This document shows positions 1 to 7,685 of a stretch of 64,000 nucleotides of DNA, piece by piece (the first letter of the stretch is position 1; each line of letters starts with the position of its first letter). Under the pieces are notes generated by a model. The model saw nothing but the letters and a program-made list of their open reading frames with translations, had not been told where the DNA came from and did no database searches. Both the position numbers and the translations under genes were made by a program. Source of the stretch: Azospirillum brasilense (lineage in GTDB: Bacteria; Pseudomonadota; Alphaproteobacteria; Azospirillales; Azospirillaceae); the NCBI RefSeq assembly GCF_008365405.1, contig NZ_QOKV01000023.1, forward strand, positions 1-64,000, in the 5' to 3' direction.

Positions 1-679
1 ACTCGTCGTTCTCCACCGCGACGAAGCTGCCGCCGAGGCTCTGCACCTGCTCCTTGACCGCCGGGCGCACGTCGGTCGCCGAGACGATGGCGCCCAGCCG
101 CTTGGCCGTGGCGATGGCCTGCAGCCCCGCGACGCCGACGCCCATGATGAAGGCGCGGGCCGGCGGCACGGTGCCCGCCGCGGTCATCATCATCGGGTAG
201 GCCCGGCCATACTCGCTGGCGGCATCGACCACCGCCTTGTAGCCGGCGAGGTTGGCCTGCGAGGACAGCACGTCCATGACCTGGGCGCGGGTGATGCGCG
301 GCATGAACTCCATGGCGAAGGCGTTCACCCCGGCCGCGGCGTAGGCCGCCACGTGGTCGCGGCTGTTGTAGGGGTTGAGGATGGCGAACAGCAGCGCGCC
401 GCGCTTGATCAGCGCCAGCTCGTCGAGGTCCCCTTCCCCGGCCAGCAGCGGGCGCTGCACCTTCAGAACGATGTCGGCGTCGGCCAGCGCCGACGCGGCG
501 TCCGGCGCGATCTCCGCGCCGGCGTCCTGATAGACCCGGTCCGGCAGGTTCGAGCCCAGACCGGCGCCGGTCTCCACGACCACTTCCAGGCTGAGGGCTT
601 TGAGTTTCTTGACCGTCTCCGGAGAAGCCGCGACGCGATTCTCCCCCGCGCGCCGTTCCCTGGGTATGGCGATTTTCAT
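1..679 (-). CDS. pntAA: NAD(P) transhydrogenase subunit alpha part 1 (PntAA), 3' end cut by window
   Basis: This is the N-terminal 226 residues of the NAD(H)-binding domain I subunit of proton-translocating transhydrogenase, which exchanges hydride between NADH and NADP+ at the inner membrane together with PntAB and PntB. The start MKIAIPRERRAGENRVAASP is the typical alanine dehydrogenase/PNT N-domain opening. The Rossmann loop GVGVAGLQ lies at about residues 180-187. The start ATG has a GGGGAG ribosome site about 10 bases upstream. The rest of the gene, and any pntAB/pntB partners, lie beyond base 1. The family is certain from the motifs; the split-alpha type (domain I alone) is inferred from the usual alphaproteobacterial arrangement. 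Confidence 0.93.
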   Translation of the reverse strand, partial: MKIAIPRERRAGENRVAASPETVKKLKALSLEVVVETGAGLGSNLPDRVYQDAGAEIAPDAASALADADIVLKVQRPLLAGEGDLDELALIKRGALLFAILNPYNSRDHVAAYAAAGVNAFAMEFMPRITRAQVMDVLSSQANLAGYKAVVDAASEYGRAYPMMMTAAGTVPPARAFIMGVGVAGLQAIATAKRLGAIVSATDVRPAVKEQVQSLGGSFVAVENDE

Positions 680-736
680 GGTTCTTTATCTCCCCTGCCG
701 CAAGTGGCCGATTTGCGTGCAATCAGCCTAGACCGT

Positions 737-750
737 CGGCATCAATGCCG
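737..750. promoter_or_regulatory. palindrome upstream of pntAA
   Basis: CGGCAT-CA-ATGCCG is a perfect 6+2+6 inverted repeat 58 bases upstream of the pntAA start codon. Position and symmetry suit a dimeric regulator site or a leader hairpin. No regulator is identifiable from the sequence alone. Confidence 0.3.
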
Positions 751-830
751 GATTTATGTGACTTTGTGAAGCTCTTGAGCGTCGATGGTATTACCAGCGG
801 TGATGGGTGCGGCGCAACAGCTCGGAGAGG

Positions 831-851
831 GTTGGCACGCCCACGTGCAAC
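831..851. repeat. imperfect inverted repeat in pntAA-gapR intergenic region
   Basis: GTTGGCACG and CGTGCAAC face each other across a four-base loop with one bulged G. This could form a hairpin or be a binding site. It superficially resembles a sigma-54 promoter but the GG and GC are 11 rather than 10 bases apart. Confidence 0.3.
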
Positions 852-1103
852 GGAAAGTGCAAGGTCGCCGCTTTCGCAAGGTCCCGCCATCGGTCTTTCG
901 CATCAGGCGTCCGTCCGAGGCGGCAGTCGTCGCCACGGGCGCATCCCACTATCCGGGCACACCCGGCCGAGGCCGCGACGCAGATCGACGCGGCCTGTGG
1001 CATCCGCGCCGACGATGCCGGGAGTCGCTTGCCATCGACGGCGCCCGCCGATATCGTCCGCGCCGGATTCCCCGGAAGCACCCAATTTGAGGTTACCCTT
1101 ATC

Positions 1104-1352
1104 ATGTCCGACGTCGGCGGCATTGCGGCGGATCGCCTGAAATCCTTCGTGGAGCGCATCGAGCGCCTGGAAGAGGAAAAGCGCGGCCTGCAGGAGGACA
1201 TCAAGGAAGTCTATGCTGAGGCCAAGGGCACCGGCTTCGACACCAAGATCATCCGCCAGATCATCCGGCTGCGCAAAATGGACAAGGCCGACCGCCAGGA
1301 GCAGGAAGCCATCCTGGAACTCTACAAGGAAGCGCTGGGGATGGTGGAGTAA
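1104..1352 (+). CDS. gapR: GapR-family nucleoid-associated protein (DUF2312)
   Basis: This 82-residue protein begins MSDVGGIAADRLKSFVERIE and matches the DUF2312/UPF0335 family. The founding member, Caulobacter GapR, is an AT-rich, overtwisted-DNA-binding nucleoid protein that helps topoisomerases ahead of replication forks. Visible features are an N-terminal coiled-coil helix (residues 10-40, heptad-like L/I/V pattern) followed by a basic helix around IIRQIIRLRKMDK, which in the family contacts DNA. The length fits the usual 80-90 residues. GAGG 11 bases before ATG decides the start. It converges with trpE(G), only 18 bases apart, leaving no room for a long shared terminator. The gene name is by family resemblance; binding was not tested here. 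Confidence 0.92.
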   Translation: MSDVGGIAADRLKSFVERIERLEEEKRGLQEDIKEVYAEAKGTGFDTKIIRQIIRLRKMDKADRQEQEAILELYKEALGMVE

Positions 1353-1370
1353 CCACCCCCGGCCCTTTCC

Positions 1371-3572
1371 TCACGCCGCCGCGTCCGTCAGGGCGCCGGC
1401 GGCCAGCCGGTCCATCACGTTGCCCAGCAGGGCGAGACCGGCCCCACCGTCGAGCGACAGGATCGACTCGGGGTGGAACTGCACGGCGGCGAGCGGAAGC
1501 CGCCGGTGCTCGACCGCCATCACCAGACCGTCAGCAGTCTCCGCGGTCACCGTGAGGTCCGCCGGCAGCCGGTCGCACCGCGCCACCAGCGAATGGTAGC
1601 GCCCGACCGTCATCCGTTCCGGCAGGCCGGCGAACAGCGCGCCGCCCAGCACCCGGACCTCCGTCGCCTTGCCGTGGACCGGCTCAGGCAGCACGTCCAA
1701 TGCGCCGCCGAAGCGCTCCACCATCCCCTGCAAGCCCAGGCAGACGCCGAACACCGGCAGGCCAAGCGCCAGCGCCGCGTCGATGGTCCCCGCCACGTCG
1801 AAATCCGCCGGGCGGCCCGGACCGGGGGACAGCACGACCAGATCCGGCCTCTGCTCGGCCAGCGCCGCCCGTGCGTGGTTGTGACGCAGCGTCGTCACCG
1901 ATGCGCCGGTCTGGCGCAGATAGTCGGCCAGCGTGTGGACGAAGCTGTCGTCGTGATCCACCAGCAGCACCCGCCGGCCCCGCCCGCCGCGGGGAGCCGC
2001 GGGAAGAGCGGGCGCCGCACCTGCCGTCGTCCCACGAATGGCGTCGCGGAAGGCTGCGGCCTTCAGGCGGCACTCCGCGTCCTCCGCGTCCGGGTCGCTG
2101 TCGGACAGCAGGGTCGCCCCGGCCCGCACGTAAGCAACGCCCTCGGCCATGCGGATGGTGCGCAGGGTCAGGCCGGTGTCCATCCCGCCATCGAAGCCCA
2201 GCCGCCCGAAGGCCCCGCCGTACCAGCGGCGCGACGACCGTTCGGTGTCCTCCAGGAACTGCATGGCCCAGCGCTTGGGCGCCCCGGTCACCGTCACCGC
2301 CCAGGTGTGGGTGAGGAAGGCGTCCAGCGCGTCCAGGCCGGGCCGCAGCCGCCCCTCGACATGGTCGACCGTGTGGATCAGCCGGGAATACAGCTCGATC
2401 ATCCGCCGCCCGATCACCCGGACGGACCCCGGCTCGCACACCCGCGCCTTGTCGTTGCGGTCCACGTCGGTGCACATGGTCAGTTCCGCCGCGTCCTTGG
2501 CCGAGGTCAGCAGGCGCAGGATCTGCGAGGCGTCGCCCAGCGCGTCGGTCCCCCGCGCCACGGTGCCGGAGATCGGGCAGGTCTCCACCCGCCCACCGGA
2601 CACCCGCACATACATTTCCGGGCTGGCGGCGACGAGGAACTCCCCCCGCCCGAGATTGACGAGGGCTTCGTAGGGCGCCGGGTTGGCGGCGCGCAGCCGC
2701 CGGAACACCGCCGAAGGCGCGTCGGTGCAGGGCTCGGCGAAGGTCTGGCCGGGCACCACCTCGAACAGGTCGCCGCGGCGGAAGGCGGCCTTGGCGGTTT
2801 CGACGACCCCTTGATACTCGCCAGGGGCATGGTCGCAGCCGCCTTCGGCGTTGGTGTCGGGGCGGTAGGGATGGTCGCGCCCGCCGCGCTCCAGCCCCTC
2901 GGTGCTGCCCGCCGCCGTGGCGAACTCATACTCGATGAGCCGCGCGACGCCCGTCCCAGGGTCCAGAGCGACCAGCCGGTCCGGCAGGTAGAGCACCAGA
3001 TCGCGCTGGTCGTCGGGCCGCTCCAGCCGCAGGCGGATCGGCTCGAACTGGAAGGCGAGGTCGTAGGCGAAGGCCCCGTAGAGCCCGAGCAACGGGTCGT
3101 CAGGGGCGGCGAACAGGTTCAGCACCGCGCGCAGGGCCGAGAAGACGGAGGGCTGGCGGCTGCGCTCCTCCTCCGGGAAGGGGTGGCGGGGCTTGCGGAC
3201 CAGGGCGGTGAGGCGTGACGGCGCCTCCTCAAGACCGGCCAGCGCCTCTAGGCCGCGCAGAGCCTCGGCGATGGCCGGCAACAGCATACGACCCCGCGCG
3301 TTCAGCGCGTCGAGGCGCAGCGTCCGCCCGCGCGCCGTGACGGCCAGCGGCGGGTCGGTGAAGCCCAGCGCGTGGCGGCGGTAGCGGCCCGGCGCCTCCA
3401 CCCCGCTGGACAGCAGCAGGCCGCGGCGGCGGTCCAGCGCGTCGATCACCGGGTCGAGGGCGTTGCGCGGGTCGAGCGCGGTGGCGCGCCGGGTCACGGT
3501 CACGCCGCCGCGCGTCCGGAAACGCAGCGGTTCGAGGAGGTCGGGCGAAGCGAGGAGGTCGGCGGGATACAT
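1371..3572 (-). CDS. trpE(G): anthranilate synthase, fused TrpE-TrpG
   Basis: This 733-residue fusion converts chorismate plus glutamine to anthranilate, the first step of tryptophan synthesis. The TrpE-type half (about 1-515) shows VPGQTF (273-278), CPISGTVARG (332-341), CTDVDRNDK (367-375) and TGAPK (429-433). A Gly/Pro/Ala-rich linker leads to the glutaminase half from about 533, with SPGPG (550-554), the catalytic cysteine in GVCLG (Cys611) and QFHPES (His700, Glu702). LLLSS at 52-56 sits where the Trp feedback site lies in TrpE proteins. The same fusion is known from Azospirillum brasilense and rhizobia. CGGAG precedes the ATG. A leader peptide with three Trp codons and a terminator hairpin lie upstream, so attenuation is expected. 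Confidence 0.97.
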   Translation of the reverse strand: MYPADLLASPDLLEPLRFRTRGGVTVTRRATALDPRNALDPVIDALDRRRGLLLSSGVEAPGRYRRHALGFTDPPLAVTARGRTLRLDALNARGRMLLPAIAEALRGLEALAGLEEAPSRLTALVRKPRHPFPEEERSRQPSVFSALRAVLNLFAAPDDPLLGLYGAFAYDLAFQFEPIRLRLERPDDQRDLVLYLPDRLVALDPGTGVARLIEYEFATAAGSTEGLERGGRDHPYRPDTNAEGGCDHAPGEYQGVVETAKAAFRRGDLFEVVPGQTFAEPCTDAPSAVFRRLRAANPAPYEALVNLGRGEFLVAASPEMYVRVSGGRVETCPISGTVARGTDALGDASQILRLLTSAKDAAELTMCTDVDRNDKARVCEPGSVRVIGRRMIELYSRLIHTVDHVEGRLRPGLDALDAFLTHTWAVTVTGAPKRWAMQFLEDTERSSRRWYGGAFGRLGFDGGMDTGLTLRTIRMAEGVAYVRAGATLLSDSDPDAEDAECRLKAAAFRDAIRGTTAGAAPALPAAPRGGRGRRVLLVDHDDSFVHTLADYLRQTGASVTTLRHNHARAALAEQRPDLVVLSPGPGRPADFDVAGTIDAALALGLPVFGVCLGLQGMVERFGGALDVLPEPVHGKATEVRVLGGALFAGLPERMTVGRYHSLVARCDRLPADLTVTAETADGLVMAVEHRRLPLAAVQFHPESILSLDGGAGLALLGNVMDRLAAGALTDAAA

Positions 3573-3652
3573 GGCGGGGTCTCCGGTGGTCGATCCGTTG
3601 GCGGACGGACACCCGGAGTTCCCTTGCTCGACACCTGGATTCCCTGGTCAGG

Positions 3653-3685
3653 AAAAAGGCCGCCCGGAAGCTCCGGGCGGCCTTT
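3653..3685 (-). terminator. trp attenuator terminator hairpin
   Basis: A 13-bp perfect stem (AAAGGCCGCCCGG at 3655-3667 pairing with 3673-3685, five-base loop) is followed on the minus strand by a run of five U residues. It lies between the Trp-rich leader peptide and trpE(G). A competing hairpin (3720-3737, GGCCCG/CGGGCC) overlaps the end of the leader and the last Trp codon, as required for a 1:2 pairing in classical attenuation. Confidence 0.9.
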
Positions 3686-3726
3686 CGATGGTGTGTGCGC
3701 TCACGCGCGTCGGCTGGCTGGCCCGG

Positions 3727-3777
3727 TTAGACGGGCCACCACCAACGACACGACAGGGAGGGCGCAACGAAAATCAT
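3727..3777 (-). CDS. trpL: trp leader peptide (TrpL)
   Basis: This 16-codon frame, MIFVAPSLSCRWWWPV, has three consecutive TGG codons four codons before the stop (bases 3736-3744). It lies 41 bases upstream of the attenuator hairpin and about 155 bases before trpE(G). In trp attenuation, ribosome stalling at tandem Trp codons under Trp shortage lets an antiterminator form. No strong ribosome site precedes the ATG. A TTGACA at 3813-3808 on this strand might be a -35 element, but the implied start point would be almost at the ATG, so the promoter remains open. The function is inferred from architecture, which is diagnostic. Confidence 0.9.
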   Translation of the reverse strand: MIFVAPSLSCRWWWPV

Positions 3778-3809
3778 GGCGTCGAGTTCGCCACAGGGAT
3801 GCGGCCCTG

Positions 3810-4472
3810 TCAAGCCCCCTTCCCCGAACCGGTCGGGTCGGCGGGCGCGTGCCACGCGCGGAGTTCCGTCACCGCCTGACGCAGCGCCGTGAGGGCGGCG
3901 GACATCACCGTCGCGGCGATGGCCACGGCGACCAGATGGTCCGGCCAACCCTGCCCCATCGTCCAGGCCCCCGCCGCCGCCAGCATCACCGCGGCGTTGG
4001 TCAGCACGCCGTTGCGGGCGCACAGCCAGACCGCGCGCAGCGACACTCCGCCGCGCCGTCCGGCGAACAGCAGGACCGCCACCGACAGGCTCGCCCCCAT
4101 CCCGAGCAGCGCGACGAGGCTCATCACCGGCGCGTCGGGAACGGTGCCGGCGTAGGCGCTCCAGGCGGTGGCGGCCACCAGCCCCAGCCCGAGGACGGTC
4201 AGCGCCAGCCCTCTCGCCAGCGTGGCCCAGCCCCGGGCCTCCAGACCCCGCCCCATCATCCACAGGCCGGCACCGTGGATCATCGCGGTCGCCAGGAAAT
4301 CCAGCGCGCTCGCCCGCAGGGCCATGGACTGCGTCTCCAGCCCCGCGGCCAGGGCAACGGCGGCCATCAGCCCGTTGACGATCAGCGCCATGCGCAGGGT
4401 GCGGCGGTAGTCGGCCGGTCGTCCGCCGCCCCCGCCACTCCCGCAAGAACCGCCACAGCAATTGCCGGCCAT
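3810..4472 (-). CDS. cation diffusion facilitator-like protein with Cys-rich N-terminus
   Basis: This 220-residue membrane protein resembles CDF metal-efflux transporters (Co/Zn/Cd type). The N-terminus MAGNCCGGSCGSGGGGG is a Cys/Gly metal-binding-like patch, followed by about six hydrophobic helices. ALDFLATAMIHGAG (about 76-89) is the place where CDFs carry the helix-II metal site. Unlike typical CDFs of about 300 residues it stops soon after the last helix, so it lacks the cytosolic dimerisation domain. The start is the ATG at 4472 with GGAGG nine bases upstream; an in-frame earlier ATG has no such site. It follows another CDF gene by 84 bases on the same strand, so the pair may be an operon. 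Its substrate is unknown. Confidence 0.8.
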   Translation of the reverse strand: MAGNCCGGSCGSGGGGGRPADYRRTLRMALIVNGLMAAVALAAGLETQSMALRASALDFLATAMIHGAGLWMMGRGLEARGWATLARGLALTVLGLGLVAATAWSAYAGTVPDAPVMSLVALLGMGASLSVAVLLFAGRRGGVSLRAVWLCARNGVLTNAAVMLAAAGAWTMGQGWPDHLVAVAIAATVMSAALTALRQAVTELRAWHAPADPTGSGKGA

Positions 4473-4556
4473 TCCGTCACCCTCCGCCCGCTCCACGCGC
4501 TCCGTTTCTCATGGAAAGCTAATGTACGCGCTCCGGCCCGTCCATAGGGCAGGCCG

Positions 4557-5495
4557 TCATTCCGCCCATTCCGGGTCGCTGGTGAAAACGATGGTGAGCC
4601 AGCGGTCCGGACCTTCGCCGCCGATGGCCGCACCGACCTCGTCGCGGATCCTGTCCCATTCCTCCAGCGCGCGCGGCGGCCAGCCGGCCGGGGCGATGAA
4701 GAACAGCTCGATCTGCCGCCCCCGCCCCACCCGCGCGACGTAGGCGCGGTAGGAGGCAAAGCCGTGGCGCCGCACAATGTCCGACGCGACGGCGTCGACG
4801 TGCCGCTTGAGGTCGGCGGGCGTGACCAGCAGGACGTCGGCCAGCGCCTGCCGCATCGTGCCGACCGGGATCGGAATGACCACCAGACAGACCAGGGCCA
4901 GCACCGCCGGGTCGATGTAGGGCGACATCCACTGAAGCCGGGTGCCCTGGATCAGGTACCCGAAGACGAAGGCGACGAGCAGGGCCGCGGTGAGCGCCGC
5001 CGCCATGATCCAGGCCTTCGCGTCGAGGGCCAGGAAGTCGGAGCGAACCGTCCGGTTCGCCCGCGTCGCGAAGACCGCCATGCCGGCCGCCACGACAACG
5101 GTCACCGCCGTGTAGACGATCGCGTGGTCGAAGGCGAGGTCGCGACCCCCCGTCATCAAACTGCCCACGGCGTTGATGAGCGCGTAGATCGCCGCCCCCA
5201 TCAGCAGGGTGGCGTTCAGCCCGAGCACCATCGGTTCGAGATGCCAAAAGCCCATGGTGAAGCGTTCGGCCAGTTTGCCGCGGCGCGGGCCGCCCGTGCT
5301 TAAGGTGGCGGTCGAGGCGGCGATCAGGTTCGACACCAGCAGCGTCACCATCGTCATGCTGGCGTCCACCAGCGAATAGATGCCGTCGAAGACGATGGCG
5401 AAGGAGCCCGACAGCAGGCCGAACAGGATGCCGGTGCCCGCCAGCAGCACCGTGACGGCGATGGACAGGCGAAGAACCTTCTGCTCGGTGGTCAT
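4557..5495 (-). CDS. cation efflux (CDF) family transporter
   Basis: This 312-residue inner-membrane protein has six predicted transmembrane segments and a C-terminal cytosolic domain of about 90 residues. Acidic residues in helix II (VFDGIYSLVDASM, about 36-48) and helix V (SPYIDPAVLALV) are the usual CDF metal site. The order matches proton-coupled divalent metal exporters. I chose the ATG at 5495 because GGGAG sits seven bases before it; an in-frame ATG 51 bases upstream has no ribosome site. It is divergent from the CBS-domain gene, and a perfect 16-bp palindrome lies in the shared promoter region. The specific metal cannot be told from sequence. Confidence 0.88.
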   Translation of the reverse strand: MTTEQKVLRLSIAVTVLLAGTGILFGLLSGSFAIVFDGIYSLVDASMTMVTLLVSNLIAASTATLSTGGPRRGKLAERFTMGFWHLEPMVLGLNATLLMGAAIYALINAVGSLMTGGRDLAFDHAIVYTAVTVVVAAGMAVFATRANRTVRSDFLALDAKAWIMAAALTAALLVAFVFGYLIQGTRLQWMSPYIDPAVLALVCLVVIPIPVGTMRQALADVLLVTPADLKRHVDAVASDIVRRHGFASYRAYVARVGRGRQIELFFIAPAGWPPRALEEWDRIRDEVGAAIGGEGPDRWLTIVFTSDPEWAE

Positions 5496-5564
5496 GCGCG
5501 CTCCCTTCCCCGTCCACACGTCACTCAGCGTCAGCCATTCATGCATAGCGGCCCCGACGAGGCG

Positions 5565-5580
5565 GCAAAACCGGTTTTGC
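5565..5580. promoter_or_regulatory. perfect 16-bp palindrome between divergent CDF and CBS genes
   Basis: GCAAAACCGGTTTTGC is a perfect self-complementary sequence 70 bases before the CDF start and 100 before the CBS-protein start. It is likely to be an operator for one or both genes. The regulator is unknown; a metal sensor would fit the CDF neighbours but this is inference. Confidence 0.5.
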
Positions 5581-5680
5581 GATCCCGGCCGTCACGCCCT
5601 TGCCGGAACCGCCGGCCGCTCCACGCTCATTCCGAATCGGTCCCCGCCGATTCGCCAACCCCAAAATTGGGAGGGTGGAC

Positions 5681-6118
5681 ATGACCGTCGTTTCCGAGGT
5701 TCTGAACCGCAAAGGCCATAACGTCGCATCGATTCTGCCGTCCGAATCCATCCGGACCGCCGCCCGCACGCTGACCGACCGGCGCATCGGCGCTCTGGTG
5801 GTGTGCGACCGCCGGGGCCGGCTGGCCGGCATCCTGTCGGAGCGCGACATCGTCCGCGCCGTGGCGATGCATGGCGCCGACGCGCTGGACATGCCGGTGG
5901 AGGATCTGATGACCCGTCAGGTCAAGACCTGCCGGCCGGAGGACACGATCAAGGACCTGATGCAGATGATGACGCTGCGCCGCCACCGCCACGTGCCGGT
6001 GTGCAACGAGGCGGGCGACCTCGCCGGTGTGATTTCCATCGGCGACGCCGTGAAGGCCCGCCTGGACGAGCAGGCCCACGAGGTGGCTGTCCTGAAGGAT
6101 CTCGCATTGGTCCGCTAG
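5681..6118 (+). CDS. CBS-domain pair protein
   Basis: This 145-residue protein consists almost entirely of two CBS motifs, which pair into a Bateman module that binds adenosyl nucleotides. The first runs about 12-65 (IGALVVCDRRGRLAGILSER), the second about 77-132 (HRHVPVCNEAGDLAGVISIG). No enzymatic or membrane domain is attached, so it probably acts as a stand-alone sensor or regulates a partner protein. GGGAGG eight bases before the ATG at 5681 defines the start. It is divergent from the cation transporter pair, sharing a promoter region with a strong palindrome. The partner and ligand are unknown. Confidence 0.9.
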   Translation: MTVVSEVLNRKGHNVASILPSESIRTAARTLTDRRIGALVVCDRRGRLAGILSERDIVRAVAMHGADALDMPVEDLMTRQVKTCRPEDTIKDLMQMMTLRRHRHVPVCNEAGDLAGVISIGDAVKARLDEQAHEVAVLKDLALVR

Positions 6119-6299
6119 AGGCACCCCGGACCTCGCCCAAGCCCCCGGACGGGGGAGCCGAAGACCAAGCGCACTCCATGAGGCGAAAAGGCTCCCCCGG
6201 TCGCGCGCTGATTGGCGCTAACACGTCTCCGCGCCCTGAAATCCCAGGGCGGCGTTCGGATATTCGGTAACGCTTCGTTCCCGAACCTTCGGACCCGAC

Positions 6300-7319
6300 A
6301 TGCCACGCCGCTACCCGACCCACCTGAAGATCCTGGTCGTCGAGAACAACCCGCTGCTGCTGCGGGCCCTGCGGGACATGCTGGAACATTGGGGGGTCGG
6401 GCAAGTCGCCTCCGCCGCCAACGGGCAGGAGGCCATGGAACTGCTCCGCCGCGAGCCCTACGACCTGATGGTCACCGACTGGGTGATGGAACCGGTGGGC
6501 GGCGGGCAGCTCGTCCGCTGGGTGCGCGGTTCGGCCAGCTGCCTCAGCCCCGATCTGCCGATCATCGTGCTGACCGCCAACGCCGACGTCGCCACCGTGC
6601 GCGCCGCCTGGGACGCCGGGGCGGACACCGTCCTCGCCAAGCCGGCCTCCGCCGCCACCATCGCCCGGCGGATCGAAACCGTGCTGAACAACCCGCGCCG
6701 GGGCGGCCGCTCCCAAGCCGAGGCGGCCACGGCCAAGCCGACGAACAACAACACGCCGCCACATTCCCGCCCGGCGCCGGCCCGCCCGGCGATTTCTGCC
6801 GGTCCCGCCCCCCTCCGTCTGCCGCCCCCGCCGCCGCGCCTGCCCGGCCCGTCCACAACGGGAACGGGTCCGCTGCGCTCGACCGACCCGAAGATGGTCC
6901 GTCTGGTGCTGGCGCTCGACAGGATGGAAAGGGCGCTGGCCTGCCCCGACGCGCTGGGCACGCGGCTGCGCCATGCGGTGTCAGACCTGCAGCTGGCCGC
7001 CGCCGGCAACGCCGCGGCCACCGCCATCGTCGCGTCGCTGTCCACCTGCGTCACCTGGGTGGAGCATGACGGAGAGAGCTTCCAGGAAGCGGTGCAGGCC
7101 CACATGGACGCCCTGCGTTGGACCATCAGCATCGGCGGCGGGGCGGACTCCTCCGCCGCCCTGCGGGTGATGATCGGCGCCCTGCGCGCCATGGTGCGCA
7201 GCCTCAGCCTACGCGACGGCAATGGTCCCAGCCTGTGGCCGGACGGCGCCTTCGGCGCGCCGGATCGCGGGGGCGAAGCGGGTCATTCTCCCGGTCACTC
7301 TCCCCTGCCGCCCGCCTGA
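6300..7319 (+). CDS. receiver-domain response regulator with unrecognised C-terminal domain
   Basis: Residues 9-130 of this 339-residue protein form a CheY-like receiver. The phospho-acceptor is Asp60 in LMVTDWVMEP, with Thr92 (VLTAN) and Lys114 (LAKP). The acidic pair near residue 15 is Glu-Asn (VVENN) rather than the usual Asp-Asp/Glu-Asp, which may weaken Mg binding. A Pro/Ala-rich linker (about 135-195) leads to a helical C-terminal region of about 120 residues (LVLALDRMERALACPDALGT onward) that I do not recognise; it is not a DNA-binding or cyclase domain. No histidine kinase is adjacent. The ribosome site is weak, so the start is less sure. Confidence 0.82.
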   Translation: MPRRYPTHLKILVVENNPLLLRALRDMLEHWGVGQVASAANGQEAMELLRREPYDLMVTDWVMEPVGGGQLVRWVRGSASCLSPDLPIIVLTANADVATVRAAWDAGADTVLAKPASAATIARRIETVLNNPRRGGRSQAEAATAKPTNNNTPPHSRPAPARPAISAGPAPLRLPPPPPRLPGPSTTGTGPLRSTDPKMVRLVLALDRMERALACPDALGTRLRHAVSDLQLAAAGNAAATAIVASLSTCVTWVEHDGESFQEAVQAHMDALRWTISIGGGADSSAALRVMIGALRAMVRSLSLRDGNGPSLWPDGAFGAPDRGGEAGHSPGHSPLPPA

Positions 7320-7340
7320 AGACTTCCCATATCCGATAAG

Positions 7341-7450
7341 TGGCCCCCACCCCAGCCCTCCCCCGCTATCGCGGGAGAGGGTGCCTTCTGCGAAGCGGCG
7401 GCAATCCCCTCCACCTCGAAGAGGGGGAGGGTTAGGGAGGGGGCAGCGGT
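7341..7450. repeat. intergenic compound palindromic repeat (REP-like)
   Basis: Within the 366-base gap 7320-7685, long imperfect outer arms (CCCCCACCCCAGCCCTCCC and GGGAGGGTTAGGGAGGGGG) enclose two inner stems (CTCCCCCGC/GCGGGAGAG and CCCCTCCACCTC/GAGGGGGAGG). Shared core pieces (GGGAGAGGGTG, GCGAAGCGGC) recur at 28971-29122, so this is a dispersed family. The remaining 7451-7685 holds the promoter region of the oxidoreductase gene and nothing else I can name. Confidence 0.75.
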
Positions 7451-7685
7451 CAAACGCATTGGAACGCGAGCGGGAATGTCCCGCCGGAGGGCGATTCCCG
7501 CCCGTCCGTTTCACAGCGCTGCGAGCGCCGGACCGTTCCTTGCTTTTTGCACGCGGCGGCCCCGCACCGGTTGCCGAATAAGACAGCCTTCGTTACCTTT
7601 TTGCTTGTCGAACAAACACAACAAGCGGCGCGGCGAAACGCGCCCCGAACAGCGCTTTTCAGGGCGCCACAAAGGGGATGGAACA

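Larger units (their letters stand above)
680..1103. other. intergenic region between pntAA and gapR
   Basis: These 424 bases separate divergent genes, so they should hold promoters for both pntAA and gapR. I see no convincing coding frame: the open frames here lack ribosome sites and family resemblance. It contains two inverted repeats, listed separately, and otherwise nothing I can name. No tRNA-like cloverleaf was evident. Confidence 0.6.

Noticed and set aside
830-849. A second TGGCACG-like sequence in the pntAA-gapR gap
   Set aside because: GG to GC spacing is again 11 and the downstream half is CGTGC rather than TTGC; treated as an inverted repeat instead.
1473-3218. A 581-codon plus-strand frame opposite trpE(G)
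   Set aside because: It is antisense to an unmistakable trpE(G), low in complexity and lacks any motif; high-GC genomes produce such long empty frames.
3785-3813. TTGACA with a weak -10 as the trp promoter
   Set aside because: The predicted start falls at the leader ATG, leaving no ribosome site; kept only as a note in the leader entry.
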